Positions 25,488 through 33,226 of a DNA stretch of 64,000 nt are shown piece by piece. Made by a program: the position numbers and the translations under genes. This DNA comes from Dyadobacter sp. CECT 9275 (lineage in GTDB: Bacteria; Bacteroidota; Bacteroidia; Cytophagales; Spirosomataceae): NCBI RefSeq assembly GCF_907164905.1, contig NZ_CAJRAF010000002.1, positions 3,930,001 through 3,994,000 on the forward strand, given 5' to 3'. Below the pieces are notes generated by a model. That model saw only the letters and a program-made list of their open reading frames with translations, ran no database searches and was not told where the DNA came from. The stretch's first letter is position 1. Each line of letters starts with the position of its first letter.

Positions 25488-26927
25488 ATGAAGAAGCTAG
25501 TTTTACTACTCACACTCATCAGCAGTATTTGCCAGGGCCAAAAGATATATCAGCCGGGCGAGGTTGAAAGCATGGCCGAACCGGCCGGTAGCGGAGCACT
25601 GTTGAACGAATTTATTTCGTCGAACGTACAGGTACCTTTCCGGTCCTCCTATCAAGGGATGAATGCGCGGGTTTTTATAAGGGGTGTAGTTGAAACGGAT
25701 GGTTCCATGTCGGCCATCGAAATTATTAAGGGACAGGATTCCCTGTGCAACCTGGAGGCAATCCGTGTGATGGGACTATATAAAGCCTGGAAGCCGGGCA
25801 GGGTGAAAAATGAGCCGGTCCGGCAGTATGTGAATTACAGCATACCTTTCAAAGCCGCTACAGTTGCTGATTTTGATAGTACGGCCTGGGCAATAATCAT
25901 GTATTACGACAGTAAGTTCAGGAAGCTGGACCAGCCTGCGGGTGCCGAATACCGGAGTGTTCTTCCACTGGATGAGGACGGAAACGTAAAGGCAGACATT
26001 GTGTATCACCAGCAGATGGGCAGAGGCAAATGGAAGGAAGTTTCGCGTATACCTTTCAAGAAAGAAGAGTTCTGGTATAGTCACACAGAGACCCCGGCTA
26101 AGGATTCCATTGCTGCCTTTAGGCTCTCAGTCGAAGATAATTCGCAGTTGAATTATGTACCTGTTAAGGTGTTTCAAAAGAACGGGAAGCTGCTGGAATA
26201 CCGCCGGTTTACGGAGAACAGGAAACCGGATCTTATTAAATCGTACTATTTAAGTGGCTTGCTCAGGGAAAGGGATATCTTCTCGGACTCTACGTGCATG
26301 AATACCAAATGGTTTCCAAATGGCCAACTGGCGAGTCTGGTGCAGAAATCGGCAGGGAGTGGAGAGTTTTCAGAAGAGCTACAGATTATCCAGGCATTTA
26401 AGCCCAACGGAGAGGTACAGGTAAAAGAAGGAAACGGGTGGTGGAGGATTGTGGGTAACCATGGAAAATATGTGGAGCAGGGTGAAGTACAGATGGGCAA
26501 ACGACACGGAAAATGGATAGGCAAGCTGGCAGACAGTACCGTATTCTATAAAGAGCTTTATGACAAAGGAAAGCTGCTGGAAGGTGTGAGTTATAAGGAC
26601 GGTAAGGAAAGGACTTATCAGGAGAAAATGATACAGCCCGTTTTTCAGGGAGGGATGCCCGCCTTTTACCAGTTCTTAGGGCAAAATATCGTGTATCCTG
26701 CTGATGCGGCCAGGAAAGGGGTGTCCGGAAGGGTTATGATTTCGTTCGTGGTTTGTGAAGATGGCAGCCTGTGTGATTATAAACTGGAAAAAGGAGTAAA
26801 ATCTGACATAGATCAGGAGGCACTCCGGGTGGTACAGAAAATGGATGGAAAATGGAACCCCGGCGTGTTGCGGGGAGAGAAAGTACGAGTGAAATATAAC
26901 CTTCCTGTTAATTTTCAATTGCAGTAG
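25488..26927 (+). CDS. Exported protein with two TonB C-terminal-like domains flanking MORN/YwqK-like repeats
   Basis: A 479-residue protein with a signal peptide (cleavage near residue 18, ICQGQ). A first TonB-C-like domain (about 40-125) contains ARVFIRGVVETDGSMSAIEI and a Leu/Ala helix. The middle (about 150-390) has YwqK/MORN-like turns such as FYKELYDKGKLLEGVSYKDG. A second TonB-C domain (about 395-479) reads GMPAFYQFLGQNIVYPADA and GRVMISFVVCEDGSLCDY. The ATG at 25488 follows AGGGGAA; an ATG at 25452 would add 12 codons before the signal. It lacks the N-terminal anchor helix and Pro-rich spacer of true TonB, so an energy-transducing role is doubtful. Confidence 0.75.
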   Translation: MKKLVLLLTLISSICQGQKIYQPGEVESMAEPAGSGALLNEFISSNVQVPFRSSYQGMNARVFIRGVVETDGSMSAIEIIKGQDSLCNLEAIRVMGLYKAWKPGRVKNEPVRQYVNYSIPFKAATVADFDSTAWAIIMYYDSKFRKLDQPAGAEYRSVLPLDEDGNVKADIVYHQQMGRGKWKEVSRIPFKKEEFWYSHTETPAKDSIAAFRLSVEDNSQLNYVPVKVFQKNGKLLEYRRFTENRKPDLIKSYYLSGLLRERDIFSDSTCMNTKWFPNGQLASLVQKSAGSGEFSEELQIIQAFKPNGEVQVKEGNGWWRIVGNHGKYVEQGEVQMGKRHGKWIGKLADSTVFYKELYDKGKLLEGVSYKDGKERTYQEKMIQPVFQGGMPAFYQFLGQNIVYPADAARKGVSGRVMISFVVCEDGSLCDYKLEKGVKSDIDQEALRVVQKMDGKWNPGVLRGEKVRVKYNLPVNFQLQ

Positions 26928-26944
26928 CCAAAACCATTCATCAT

Positions 26945-26979
26945 ATCCCAAAGCCATTCAGCCGCTTTGGGATTTTTTT
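26945..26979 (+). terminator. Strong intrinsic terminator after the double TonB-C gene
   Basis: ATCCCAAAGC and GCTTTGGGAT arms, 10 bp perfect, 9-base loop, then seven Ts. Confidence 0.9.
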
Positions 26980-27014
26980 ATCCTGTTTTATACTGAAGTA
27001 TGATTCATATTTGA

Positions 27015-27028
27015 TAACATTGTGATAT
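27015..27028 (+). promoter_or_regulatory. Shared 14-base motif, copy 1 (upstream of the SPFH gene)
   Basis: TAACATTGTGATAT lies 25 bases before the SPFH start codon and is followed by a TATCA half-site (TGATA...TATCA inverted pair). The identical 14-mer occurs 1.1 kb away before the DPP IV gene. The RHH protein of this operon is the natural candidate to bind it; that is inference. Confidence 0.5.
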
Positions 27029-27052
27029 CATTTTACTATCAATTATGAAACT

Positions 27053-27916
27053 ATGAATGAAAGAGAATTACGTTCGATATCAGGCTACTTGCTGTTTGTA
27101 GTCGGCCTGCTCCTTCTGTTTGGAGGTGTAGCTTTTAACCTCTCGCATGGAGATCCAGGCATTGCACTTTTAATACCAGTTGTCGGGCTGTTTGTACTGA
27201 AAGGACTGACCGTTATTAACCCGAACGAGGCGGTGGTTACAACCTTTTTTGGAGATTATATGGGCACCATGAAGCAAAACGGCCTCCGCTGGGTAAACCC
27301 GTTTTTCCGCAGAAAAAAGATCAGCCTGCGGGCACGGAACCTGAACGGGCAGAAGCTCAAGGTGAATGATAAATTAGGTAATCCGATTGAAATTGCCGCG
27401 GTAGTGGTGTGGCGTATAGGGGATACTGCCAAAGCATCGTTTGAGGTAGATGATTATGTAAAATATGTTGAAATCCAGTCGGAGGCAGCCGTCCGGCATC
27501 TGGCAGGGGTGTATGCCTACGATACCATGGAAGCCGAAGAACTTGAAATACAGGAAGTGACATTACGTGATGGCAGCGGGAAAATTAACGAGATGCTGGA
27601 AGCAGAACTAACAGAACGTTTGAGTCGCGCGGGAATTGATGTACTGGAGGCACGGATCAGCCACCTGGCCTATGCGCCGGAAATTGCGGGTGCCATGTTA
27701 CAGCGTCAGCAGGCCTCTGCAGTGGTGGCCGCACGGAGGCAAATCGTGAACGGAGCCGTTGGAATGGTGGATATGGCGCTGGCAATGTTGTCGGAAAAGG
27801 GGGTTGTAGACCTTGATGAGGAACGAAAAGCGGCTATGGTTTGTAATCTGCTGGTGGTATTGTGTGGCGAGAAATCCGTTGCTCCTGTACTAAATGCCGG
27901 AACACTTTATCCCTGA
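27053..27916 (+). CDS. SPFH/band 7 domain membrane protein
   Basis: A 287-residue protein with two N-terminal hydrophobic segments (about 7-27 and 34-52) followed by an SPFH (stomatin/prohibitin/flotillin) domain. Family motifs include TVINPNEAVVTTFFGDYMGT, the strand GLRWVNPFFRRKKISLR and RLSRAGIDVLEARISHLAYAPEIA, then a coiled region. Such proteins form membrane ring assemblies that scaffold proteases or microdomains. It is followed after one base by a small ribbon-helix-helix gene, a pairing I know from other Bacteroidota and Actinobacteria. The SPFH start ATG is preceded by the 14-base motif at 27015. Confidence 0.88.
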   Translation: MNERELRSISGYLLFVVGLLLLFGGVAFNLSHGDPGIALLIPVVGLFVLKGLTVINPNEAVVTTFFGDYMGTMKQNGLRWVNPFFRRKKISLRARNLNGQKLKVNDKLGNPIEIAAVVVWRIGDTAKASFEVDDYVKYVEIQSEAAVRHLAGVYAYDTMEAEELEIQEVTLRDGSGKINEMLEAELTERLSRAGIDVLEARISHLAYAPEIAGAMLQRQQASAVVAARRQIVNGAVGMVDMALAMLSEKGVVDLDEERKAAMVCNLLVVLCGEKSVAPVLNAGTLYP

Positions 27917-27917
27917 T

Positions 27918-28094
27918 ATGGCTGAGAAAAAACCATTTGTTTTACGCGTGAATCCTGAAATGCTCAAGGAACTGGAAGTCTGGGCACAGCAGGATTTTCG
28001 CAGTTTGAACGGTCAGATAGAGTATCTGCTCAGTGAGGCAATCAGGAAGAAAAAAAATGGACGAAAAAAGATTACGCCAGGGGAGGATCAATAA
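27918..28094 (+). CDS. Arc/ribbon-helix-helix small DNA-binding protein
   Basis: A 58-residue protein. The strand FVLRVNPEMLKELEVWAQQ and the following helix-turn-helix NGQIEYLLSEAIRKKK match the Arc/MetJ (RHH) fold, in which the N-terminal strands pair and sit in the DNA major groove. The C-terminus is Lys/Arg-rich. The ATG at 27918 lies one base after the SPFH stop (TGATATG), so it is co-transcribed and probably translationally coupled. An autoregulator of the operon, or a partner linking the SPFH assembly to DNA, are both possible. The shared 14-base motif near 27015 and 28136 is a candidate site. Confidence 0.8.
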   Translation: MAEKKPFVLRVNPEMLKELEVWAQQDFRSLNGQIEYLLSEAIRKKKNGRKKITPGEDQ

Positions 28095-28135
28095 TATTAC
28101 TGTCCAGCGCATTTCAATTTTGTAAAACTAAGTAT

Positions 28136-28149
28136 TAACATTGTGATAT
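28136..28149 (+). promoter_or_regulatory. Shared 14-base motif, copy 2 (upstream of the DPP IV gene)
   Basis: TAACATTGTGATAT is identical to the copy at 27015-27028. It lies 34 bases before the ATG at 28184 and the surrounding bases are similar but not identical. It is a candidate common operator. Confidence 0.5.
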
Positions 28150-28183
28150 AGTTGTCATACTACTTAATTCTAAGCCAGCTTAC

Positions 28184-30367
28184 ATGCAGTTAATCCTAAA
28201 AACATTATTTCTCTTTCTGATCTCTGTCCGGCTTTTGGCCCAGGTTCCAGCTACTTTTCAGTGGTTAGCTGATGGCTCGGGGTATCGTGATGTGGAGGAC
28301 GGCGAGATTATCCAGGTATCCATGCCTTCCCGGCAAGCAAAGGTGATTGCTTCCAAAGCCGACCTCACCCCTGGTGCGATGGGGGCTTCTCTGCCTGTCA
28401 GAAGTTATTCCATGAGCAATGCCGGCGACAAGGTGCTGATTTATACCAATTCAAAAAAAGTGTGGCGGTATGACACCCGGGGAGATTATTGGGTATTGGA
28501 TATCACGTCTAAATCTTTAAAACAACTTGGTAAGAGCTTGCCACCGTCATCGCTGATGTTTGCCAAGTTTTCTCCTGATGGCAAAAAAGTGGCCTATGTC
28601 AGCAAGCATAATGTTTATGCAGAAGACCTGGCCAGCGGAACCATTACTCCGCTCACAAAAGATGGAACGGACCGGGTCATTAACGGAACATTTGACTGGG
28701 CCTATGAGGAAGAATTCGATTGCCGCGATGGCTTCCGATGGAGTGACGATAGCAAATCAATTGCCTACTGGCAGCTGGATGCGCGCAAGGTCCGCAGCTT
28801 TCTGATGATCAACAATACGGATTCAATTTATTCATTTACGGTGCCGGTTGAATATCCCAAGGTAGGCGAAGCACCTTCACCGTACAGAATCGGAGTGGTT
28901 GGAGCAACGGGAGGAGCTACAAAATGGATGAATATCCCCGGGGACCCTGGAAACACCTATCTGCCCAGAATGGAGTGGTCGGGGCAGCCCGGAGAGCTGG
29001 TCGTTCAGCAGTTAAACCGTAAACAAAACCATAGCACTCTTTTTTACATCAATACCGCAACGGGTTCGGCGAAACCGTTTTATACGGAATCAGACGATGC
29101 ATGGATAGATATTAAGAGCCGCTGGGAGGACGATCCCGTTGGCTGGGATTGGATCAGTAATGGAAAAGAATTTCTATGGGTGAGTGAAAAAGACGGCTGG
29201 CGGCATACCTATCGCATAAGCCGTGACGGCAAAAAGGAAACACTGATTACTGCCGGAGATTATGATGTGATCAGTCCGGTACGGATTGACGAAAAAAACA
29301 ATACCTATTATTTTATGGCCTCACCCGATAATGCTACCCAAAGTTATCTGTATAAGGTTTCGTTGGACGGAAAAGGAAAAGCGGTGAGGGTTTCGCCTGC
29401 TGACCAGCCCGGAACGCACGAATACGATATAGCTCCGGGAGGCAAATTTGCGCTGCATTCTTTTTCGAATGCCAAAACGGCACCAATGGGGGAGTGGATT
29501 GCGCTTCCCGGCCATACGGCCATCGACCCGGATAACTCAATAGCCAAAATGGCCGGACAGATCAATACCGGGAACAAGAACATTGAGTTTTTCAAACTGA
29601 AGACTGCCGAGGGCGTGGAAGTGGATGCATGGATGGTGAAGCCGAAAGCATTTGACCCTGCCCGGAAATATCCGATTGTTTTTTTCGTCTATGGAGAACC
29701 CGCCAGCAGTACTGTGAAAGATATGTATGGTACTGGAAATAACCGGATTTACGATGGGAACATGGCAGAAGATGGGTATATATATGCGTCCATAGATAAC
29801 AGAGGTACTCCTTCCCCAAAGGGAAGCGCCTGGAGAAAAGCCATTTACAGAAATTTGGGGAGGGTTAACATCCGGGATTTTGCCGGAGGGGCAACGGCCA
29901 TGTTGGAGAAATTTTCATTCATAGATACCAGCCGGGTAGCGGTGCATGGATGGAGCGGCGGCGGTTCGTCTACGCTTAGCCTGCTGTTTCAGTATCCCGA
30001 AATATTCAAAACGGGTATTGCGGTAGCGGCCATCAGCAACTTACGGACTTATGACAATATCTATGAAGAAAGATTCATGGGCCTGCCTCAGGAAAATAAC
30101 GAAGATTTTGTAAAAGGCTCTCCCATTACCTATGCTAAGAACCTGAAAGGTAACCTGTTGTACATACATGGAACAGGAGATGACAATGTACATTACCAGA
30201 ATGCCGAAATGCTTATTAATGAACTTGTGAAGTACAATAAAATTTTTCAGGTGATGCCGTATCCCAACCGCACGCACAGTATCTCCGAAGGGGAAGGAAC
30301 CAGCAGGCATTTGCGGACGCTCTGTACGGATTACCTGAAAAGGTACTGTCCTCCCGGAGGCCGCTAG
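28184..30367 (+). CDS. Dipeptidyl peptidase IV-like S9 peptidase
   Basis: A 727-residue exported serine peptidase. It has a signal peptide (about 1-20), an eight-bladed propeller (about 25-470) with TFDWAYEEEFDCRDGFRWS (the double-Glu motif that binds the substrate amino terminus) and an alpha/beta hydrolase domain. The catalytic residues are visible: Ser591 in GWSGGGSS, Asp666/667 in GTGDDNVH and His698 in NRTHSISEG. It should release N-terminal dipeptides with Pro or Ala in position 2, in the periplasm. It follows the SPFH operon and shares an upstream 14-base motif with it. Two other peptidase genes lie just downstream on the opposite strand. Confidence 0.93.
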   Translation: MQLILKTLFLFLISVRLLAQVPATFQWLADGSGYRDVEDGEIIQVSMPSRQAKVIASKADLTPGAMGASLPVRSYSMSNAGDKVLIYTNSKKVWRYDTRGDYWVLDITSKSLKQLGKSLPPSSLMFAKFSPDGKKVAYVSKHNVYAEDLASGTITPLTKDGTDRVINGTFDWAYEEEFDCRDGFRWSDDSKSIAYWQLDARKVRSFLMINNTDSIYSFTVPVEYPKVGEAPSPYRIGVVGATGGATKWMNIPGDPGNTYLPRMEWSGQPGELVVQQLNRKQNHSTLFYINTATGSAKPFYTESDDAWIDIKSRWEDDPVGWDWISNGKEFLWVSEKDGWRHTYRISRDGKKETLITAGDYDVISPVRIDEKNNTYYFMASPDNATQSYLYKVSLDGKGKAVRVSPADQPGTHEYDIAPGGKFALHSFSNAKTAPMGEWIALPGHTAIDPDNSIAKMAGQINTGNKNIEFFKLKTAEGVEVDAWMVKPKAFDPARKYPIVFFVYGEPASSTVKDMYGTGNNRIYDGNMAEDGYIYASIDNRGTPSPKGSAWRKAIYRNLGRVNIRDFAGGATAMLEKFSFIDTSRVAVHGWSGGGSSTLSLLFQYPEIFKTGIAVAAISNLRTYDNIYEERFMGLPQENNEDFVKGSPITYAKNLKGNLLYIHGTGDDNVHYQNAEMLINELVKYNKIFQVMPYPNRTHSISEGEGTSRHLRTLCTDYLKRYCPPGGR

Positions 30368-30383
30368 GTGGAAATATCCGGGG

Positions 30384-30437
30384 ATTCTGATAATACCATA
30401 ACCGGCATATCCCTGCCGGTTATGGTATTATCAGAAT
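30384..30437. repeat. Perfect 24-bp inverted repeat with 6-base loop
   Basis: Two exact 24-base complementary arms (30384-30407 and 30414-30437) surround TATCCC. It is just after the DPP IV stop and its right arm contains the stop codon of the DUF4143 remnant. It can serve as a bidirectional terminator although no T-run follows in either direction. A stem this long and perfect is unusual for a terminator. Confidence 0.75.
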
Positions 30438-30705
30438 AAAGTAAATGGATCAAGTGTAAGGAATTCCTGCCAGGGTAGTCCTGTATCTCCTACAAGAAGT
30501 ATCCTTTTAGGATTAAATTGTTTTTGAAAAGCGGCCATTCCCGATGAATCCTGTTTGCCTCCGCTTTTCACTTCAATCCCGATAAGTTGTCCTGAGGACT
30601 CCATCACAAAATCGATTTCCCAATCAATACCTGACTGAATCGACGAGGTTCATTCAGTCTTTCTGTAACTATTTGTAAATGAGATCTTTCAAACATATCT
30701 TTCAT
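30431..30705 (-). pseudogene. Internally deleted AAA+ ATPase / DUF4143 gene
   Basis: Reading the minus strand from 30705 gives MKDMFERSHLQIVTERLNEP, the exact kind of N-terminus found before the Walker A region of DUF4143-type ATPases. After about 22 residues the frame is broken. From about 30652 down to the stop at 30431, another frame reads DWEIDFVMESSGQLIGIEVK, then SGGKQDSSGMAAFQKQ and RILLVGDTGLP, which is the restriction-like C-terminal DUF4143 module (E-I-D-F ... E-V-K). Almost the whole ATPase core is missing, with the two ends joined out of frame near 30640-30655. The gene must be dead. It has no intact relative in the window. Confidence 0.85.
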
Positions 30706-30727
30706 TTTACTCAATGTGCTGAGTAAA
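30706..30727. promoter_or_regulatory. Operator-like palindrome, copy 1
   Basis: TTTACTCA-ATGTGC-TGAGTAAA, 8-bp arms. It is immediately upstream of the dead DUF4143 start and head-to-tail with an identical-arm copy at 30728. Confidence 0.6.
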
Positions 30728-30749
30728 TTTACTCAATATACTGAGTAAA
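30728..30749. promoter_or_regulatory. Operator-like palindrome, copy 2
   Basis: TTTACTCA-ATATAC-TGAGTAAA, the same arms as copy 1 with a different 6-base centre. The two copies also form larger nested palindromes (30703-30752), suggesting a cooperative dimer-of-dimers binding site. Confidence 0.6.
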
Positions 30750-30767
30750 ATGAAAAAATCTGTTTAA

Positions 30768-32297
30768 CTATTTATTATACAGTCTTTTAGAGGCTTCCTC
30801 GTACTTGTCCCCTTTGGTCCACTGTGGTGCTGTGGCACGGTTGGCAATGAGCCTGGCTGCGTAGGTAAAAGCCTGTGAAAATTTAAGCAGATAATCGAAA
30901 TCAATGGTTTCGGGATGATCCGATACCTGATGGTAATGTTTCATAATGTCGCCGTTAAACTCCCTGAAACCCGGCGTAAAGGTAGGGGCAGGAATACCTT
31001 CCTTAGCAAAATTTACGTTATCGGAGCGGTCAAATAATCCTTGTTCAGGTGACGGGTCGGCAAAAACTCCCAAGCCAAAAGCCTGGCAGGCCTTCTCTAT
31101 CTCGGCTCTGGCACCAGTACGTTCAAGGCCCATCACTGCCGCGATACTCGTATCATTGTAACCGGCACCGTCGGAGTTGATATTAAAAATGCAGTTTTTC
31201 AGAGGAAGCAACGGATGAGCCGTATAGTAACGACTTCCCAACAGGCCGACCTCCTCAGCCGTTAGCGCAATGATTAAAACCGATCGTTTAGGAGGTTTTC
31301 GGGCAAATGCCTCTGCGGCAGTCAGCAGGGCAACTGTCCCAAAAGCGTTGTCACGGGCGCCATTGAAAATACTATCCTCCGGGCTAAAAGGCTGCCCTCC
31401 CTGTTTTCCGGTACCCACGTGGTCATAATGTGCGGTCAGCAGAATATATTCATTCTTAAGTTTCGGATCAGATCCCGGGATATACCCCGCAACGTTGTAG
31501 CTACTCACGAGCTGCCTTGTTCTGCCGCTGGTTTTAAATCCCACTTGCTTTGCACTCCTTAAAGTTCGGGTCAAATTTGCTTCTTTGCCATTCACCCAGG
31601 CGTGCGGGAAAGCTTGGGCTGAGGTAATGCTTTCTTCGCCCAGAGAAATTTTTTCACCCGTAAAATATTTGTTGACCATGTTCCAGGGGACAGGCGCATT
31701 GAATAACTCGATCAGCCCGGCTGCTCCTTTCTGAATGGCTATGCTGCGTTTTTCTGAAGAAACCGCAATGATTTCTGACGGTGTCTGAACTTCCGGCGTT
31801 CCGCTCTGAACCAATACTATTTTTCCCTTCACATCCAGATCTTTGTAGTCATCCCACGCTTTCGCCTGATTTTCCAGACCATAGCCAGCATATACCAGTT
31901 CTGCATGCAGATCCGCCGCGCCTCCACTCATCAGTATCCAGTCCTGGCCACTTTTTAATATCTGAGCATCAATGGTAATTTCCCCTGTGCCGTTTGGCCC
32001 CATTTTTTCAAAAGGTACATTTTGAAAATAGGAGTCGGTGGGACTTGCGAAAACGCCCGGAACATTCCCAATGCCCAGTTTCCTGAACTGTTCTGCAATA
32101 TACCTGGCCGCAACCATATTGCCCTGTTCACCCGTCCGGCGGCCCATGAGTTCGTCGGATGCCAGAAACCGCATATGTGCTTCTGTTTCGGTTTTTTTGA
32201 TCGAAAACTCGGGAGGTAATGCATTTTTCTTTTGGGAAAAGCCGGGTATGGCTGCAATCAGGAAGCTGCAGGTAAATAATAATATATTTCTCGTCAT
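30768..32297 (-). CDS. M28 family zinc aminopeptidase/peptidase
   Basis: A 509-residue exported peptidase with a signal peptide (about 1-22, ending PGFSQ). A protease-associated domain occupies about 120-250. Then the M28 catalytic domain has all co-catalytic zinc motifs: HYDHVGTG, GARDNAFGTVALL, LTAEEVGLLGS, INSDGAG and the late KHYHQVSDH. An upstream ATG at 32375 is possible, but the start at 32297 places the signal peptide correctly. It faces the DPP IV gene across the DUF4143 remnant and lies downstream of the MNT/HEPN pair. A role in trimming peptides or N-terminal residues in the periplasm is inferred. Confidence 0.9.
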   Translation of the reverse strand: MTRNILLFTCSFLIAAIPGFSQKKNALPPEFSIKKTETEAHMRFLASDELMGRRTGEQGNMVAARYIAEQFRKLGIGNVPGVFASPTDSYFQNVPFEKMGPNGTGEITIDAQILKSGQDWILMSGGAADLHAELVYAGYGLENQAKAWDDYKDLDVKGKIVLVQSGTPEVQTPSEIIAVSSEKRSIAIQKGAAGLIELFNAPVPWNMVNKYFTGEKISLGEESITSAQAFPHAWVNGKEANLTRTLRSAKQVGFKTSGRTRQLVSSYNVAGYIPGSDPKLKNEYILLTAHYDHVGTGKQGGQPFSPEDSIFNGARDNAFGTVALLTAAEAFARKPPKRSVLIIALTAEEVGLLGSRYYTAHPLLPLKNCIFNINSDGAGYNDTSIAAVMGLERTGARAEIEKACQAFGLGVFADPSPEQGLFDRSDNVNFAKEGIPAPTFTPGFREFNGDIMKHYHQVSDHPETIDFDYLLKFSQAFTYAARLIANRATAPQWTKGDKYEEASKRLYNK

Positions 32298-32394
32298 GGC
32301 AAAAAGGTAGAATTTATGATTATCAGCCTGTAAATTTTTTATCAAAAACAGTGCTTTGGCGACAATTTGAATCATTTGGAGATGAGCGGCAGAG

Positions 32395-32697
32395 CTATTT
32401 TTGATAAAACATAATACCCGTTCGGTCTATGTGTTCCCTTAGATCTGAACTCTGAATTGTTTGATAATTCAATACATCAAAATGATAGGGCATTAAGGTT
32501 TCCTCGTTCAGATAAGCGGCAATGTTTAAAATAGTATCATAAGAAATGTCATCACCTTTAACGGCTATATCAACATCGCTTCCGCTTTTGTAATTTCCTT
32601 TAGCCCGGCTTCCAAAGATATAGGCTCTGCTAATTCCCGGGTAGCGGTTTAGTATTTGTGTGATATCGGATATGTCAGATTCCTTCAGACCAAACAT
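32395..32697 (-). CDS. MntA-like minimal nucleotidyltransferase (antitoxin candidate)
   Basis: A 100-residue DNA-polymerase-beta-type nucleotidyltransferase. The catalytic signature GSX10DXD is complete: FGSRAKGNYKSGSDVDIAV, with the third acidic residue likely in the strand near HFDVLNY. In MntA/HepT modules this enzyme transfers AMP to a tyrosine of the HEPN toxin and so neutralises it. The ATG follows the HEPN stop directly (TAAATG), so the two are coupled. Neither protein is fused to other domains. Whether this pair is an active toxin-antitoxin or a housekeeping HI0073/HI0074-type pair cannot be read from sequence alone. Confidence 0.85.
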   Translation of the reverse strand: MFGLKESDISDITQILNRYPGISRAYIFGSRAKGNYKSGSDVDIAVKGDDISYDTILNIAAYLNEETLMPYHFDVLNYQTIQSSDLREHIDRTGIMFYQK

Positions 32698-33099
32698 TTA
32701 CAATTCAGATTTCAATTGGTTTGCTACTTGCTTTAACAGAGGGTAATAAACCGATTCAATCTCACGGACAAGCTTTTCTGCCGTTTCTTCATCGTAGGTG
32801 TGAGAAGTCAGATCCCGGTTCTGCAGGGTTTGAAGCCAGGTATGGGCATCTGTTATCAGCCCTATTTCAAACGCTTTTTTAATGGTATCCCTGGGAGAGC
32901 GTAATTCAGTGAATCCCTGTTCTTCCATATATTCTTTGAGTACATTCCAGGAGAGTTCAAAGCTAATTTCAAAAAACTGGATTAATCCAGCCTTCTGGAT
33001 AATATCCGGATTTTGGATTTCTATGGCCTGTTCAAGAAAATGCAGTGATTTCTCCAAATTTTGAAATCTTTGCTTCCATCTGATGTCCGGAGTACTCAT
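32698..33099 (-). CDS. HepT-like HEPN protein (nucleotidyltransferase substrate-binding, toxin candidate)
   Basis: A 133-residue all-helical HEPN protein of the HI0074/HepT group. The motif RDLTSHTY (about residues 95-102) is R-X4-H-X-Y: Arg and His form the RNase site, and the Tyr is the residue AMPylated by MntA in the studied systems. The first helix begins RFQNLEKSLHFLEQAIEI. The gene is first in a two-gene operon with the nucleotidyltransferase, the toxin-first order seen in MntA/HepT modules. The motif is intact, so an RNase toxin is plausible. Confidence 0.85.
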   Translation of the reverse strand: MSTPDIRWKQRFQNLEKSLHFLEQAIEIQNPDIIQKAGLIQFFEISFELSWNVLKEYMEEQGFTELRSPRDTIKKAFEIGLITDAHTWLQTLQNRDLTSHTYDEETAEKLVREIESVYYPLLKQVANQLKSEL

Positions 33100-33189
33100 G
33101 CGCTGGATACCCGGTTAAGTCTGCATTATTTCAGTTTTGGAAAACAAAAACGGGCGGTATTACTTCTCCGGTTGATGTTCCACACCAGT

Positions 33190-33208
33190 TCCAGACTGCC
33201 TGTCTGGA
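33190..33208. terminator. Small hairpin between the Tricorn gene and the HEPN gene
   Basis: TCCAGAC and GTCTGGA arms around TGCCT. No T-run; weak terminator or attenuator candidate. Confidence 0.3.
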
Positions 33209-33215
33209 GCTGATA

Positions 33216-33223
33216 CAAAGGTA
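33216..33223 (-). promoter_or_regulatory. TAnnTTTG -7 element before the HEPN/MNT operon
   Basis: TACCTTTG on the minus strand, 116 bases before the HEPN start. It may drive the HEPN/MNT pair independently of the Tricorn gene. No -33 box is evident. Confidence 0.3.
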
Positions 33224-33226
33224 GGA

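Noticed and set aside
30384..30752. Insertion sequence explanation for the palindromes flanking the DUF4143 remnant
   Set aside because: The two flanking repeats are unrelated to each other, there is no transposase fragment and no target-site duplication was seen.
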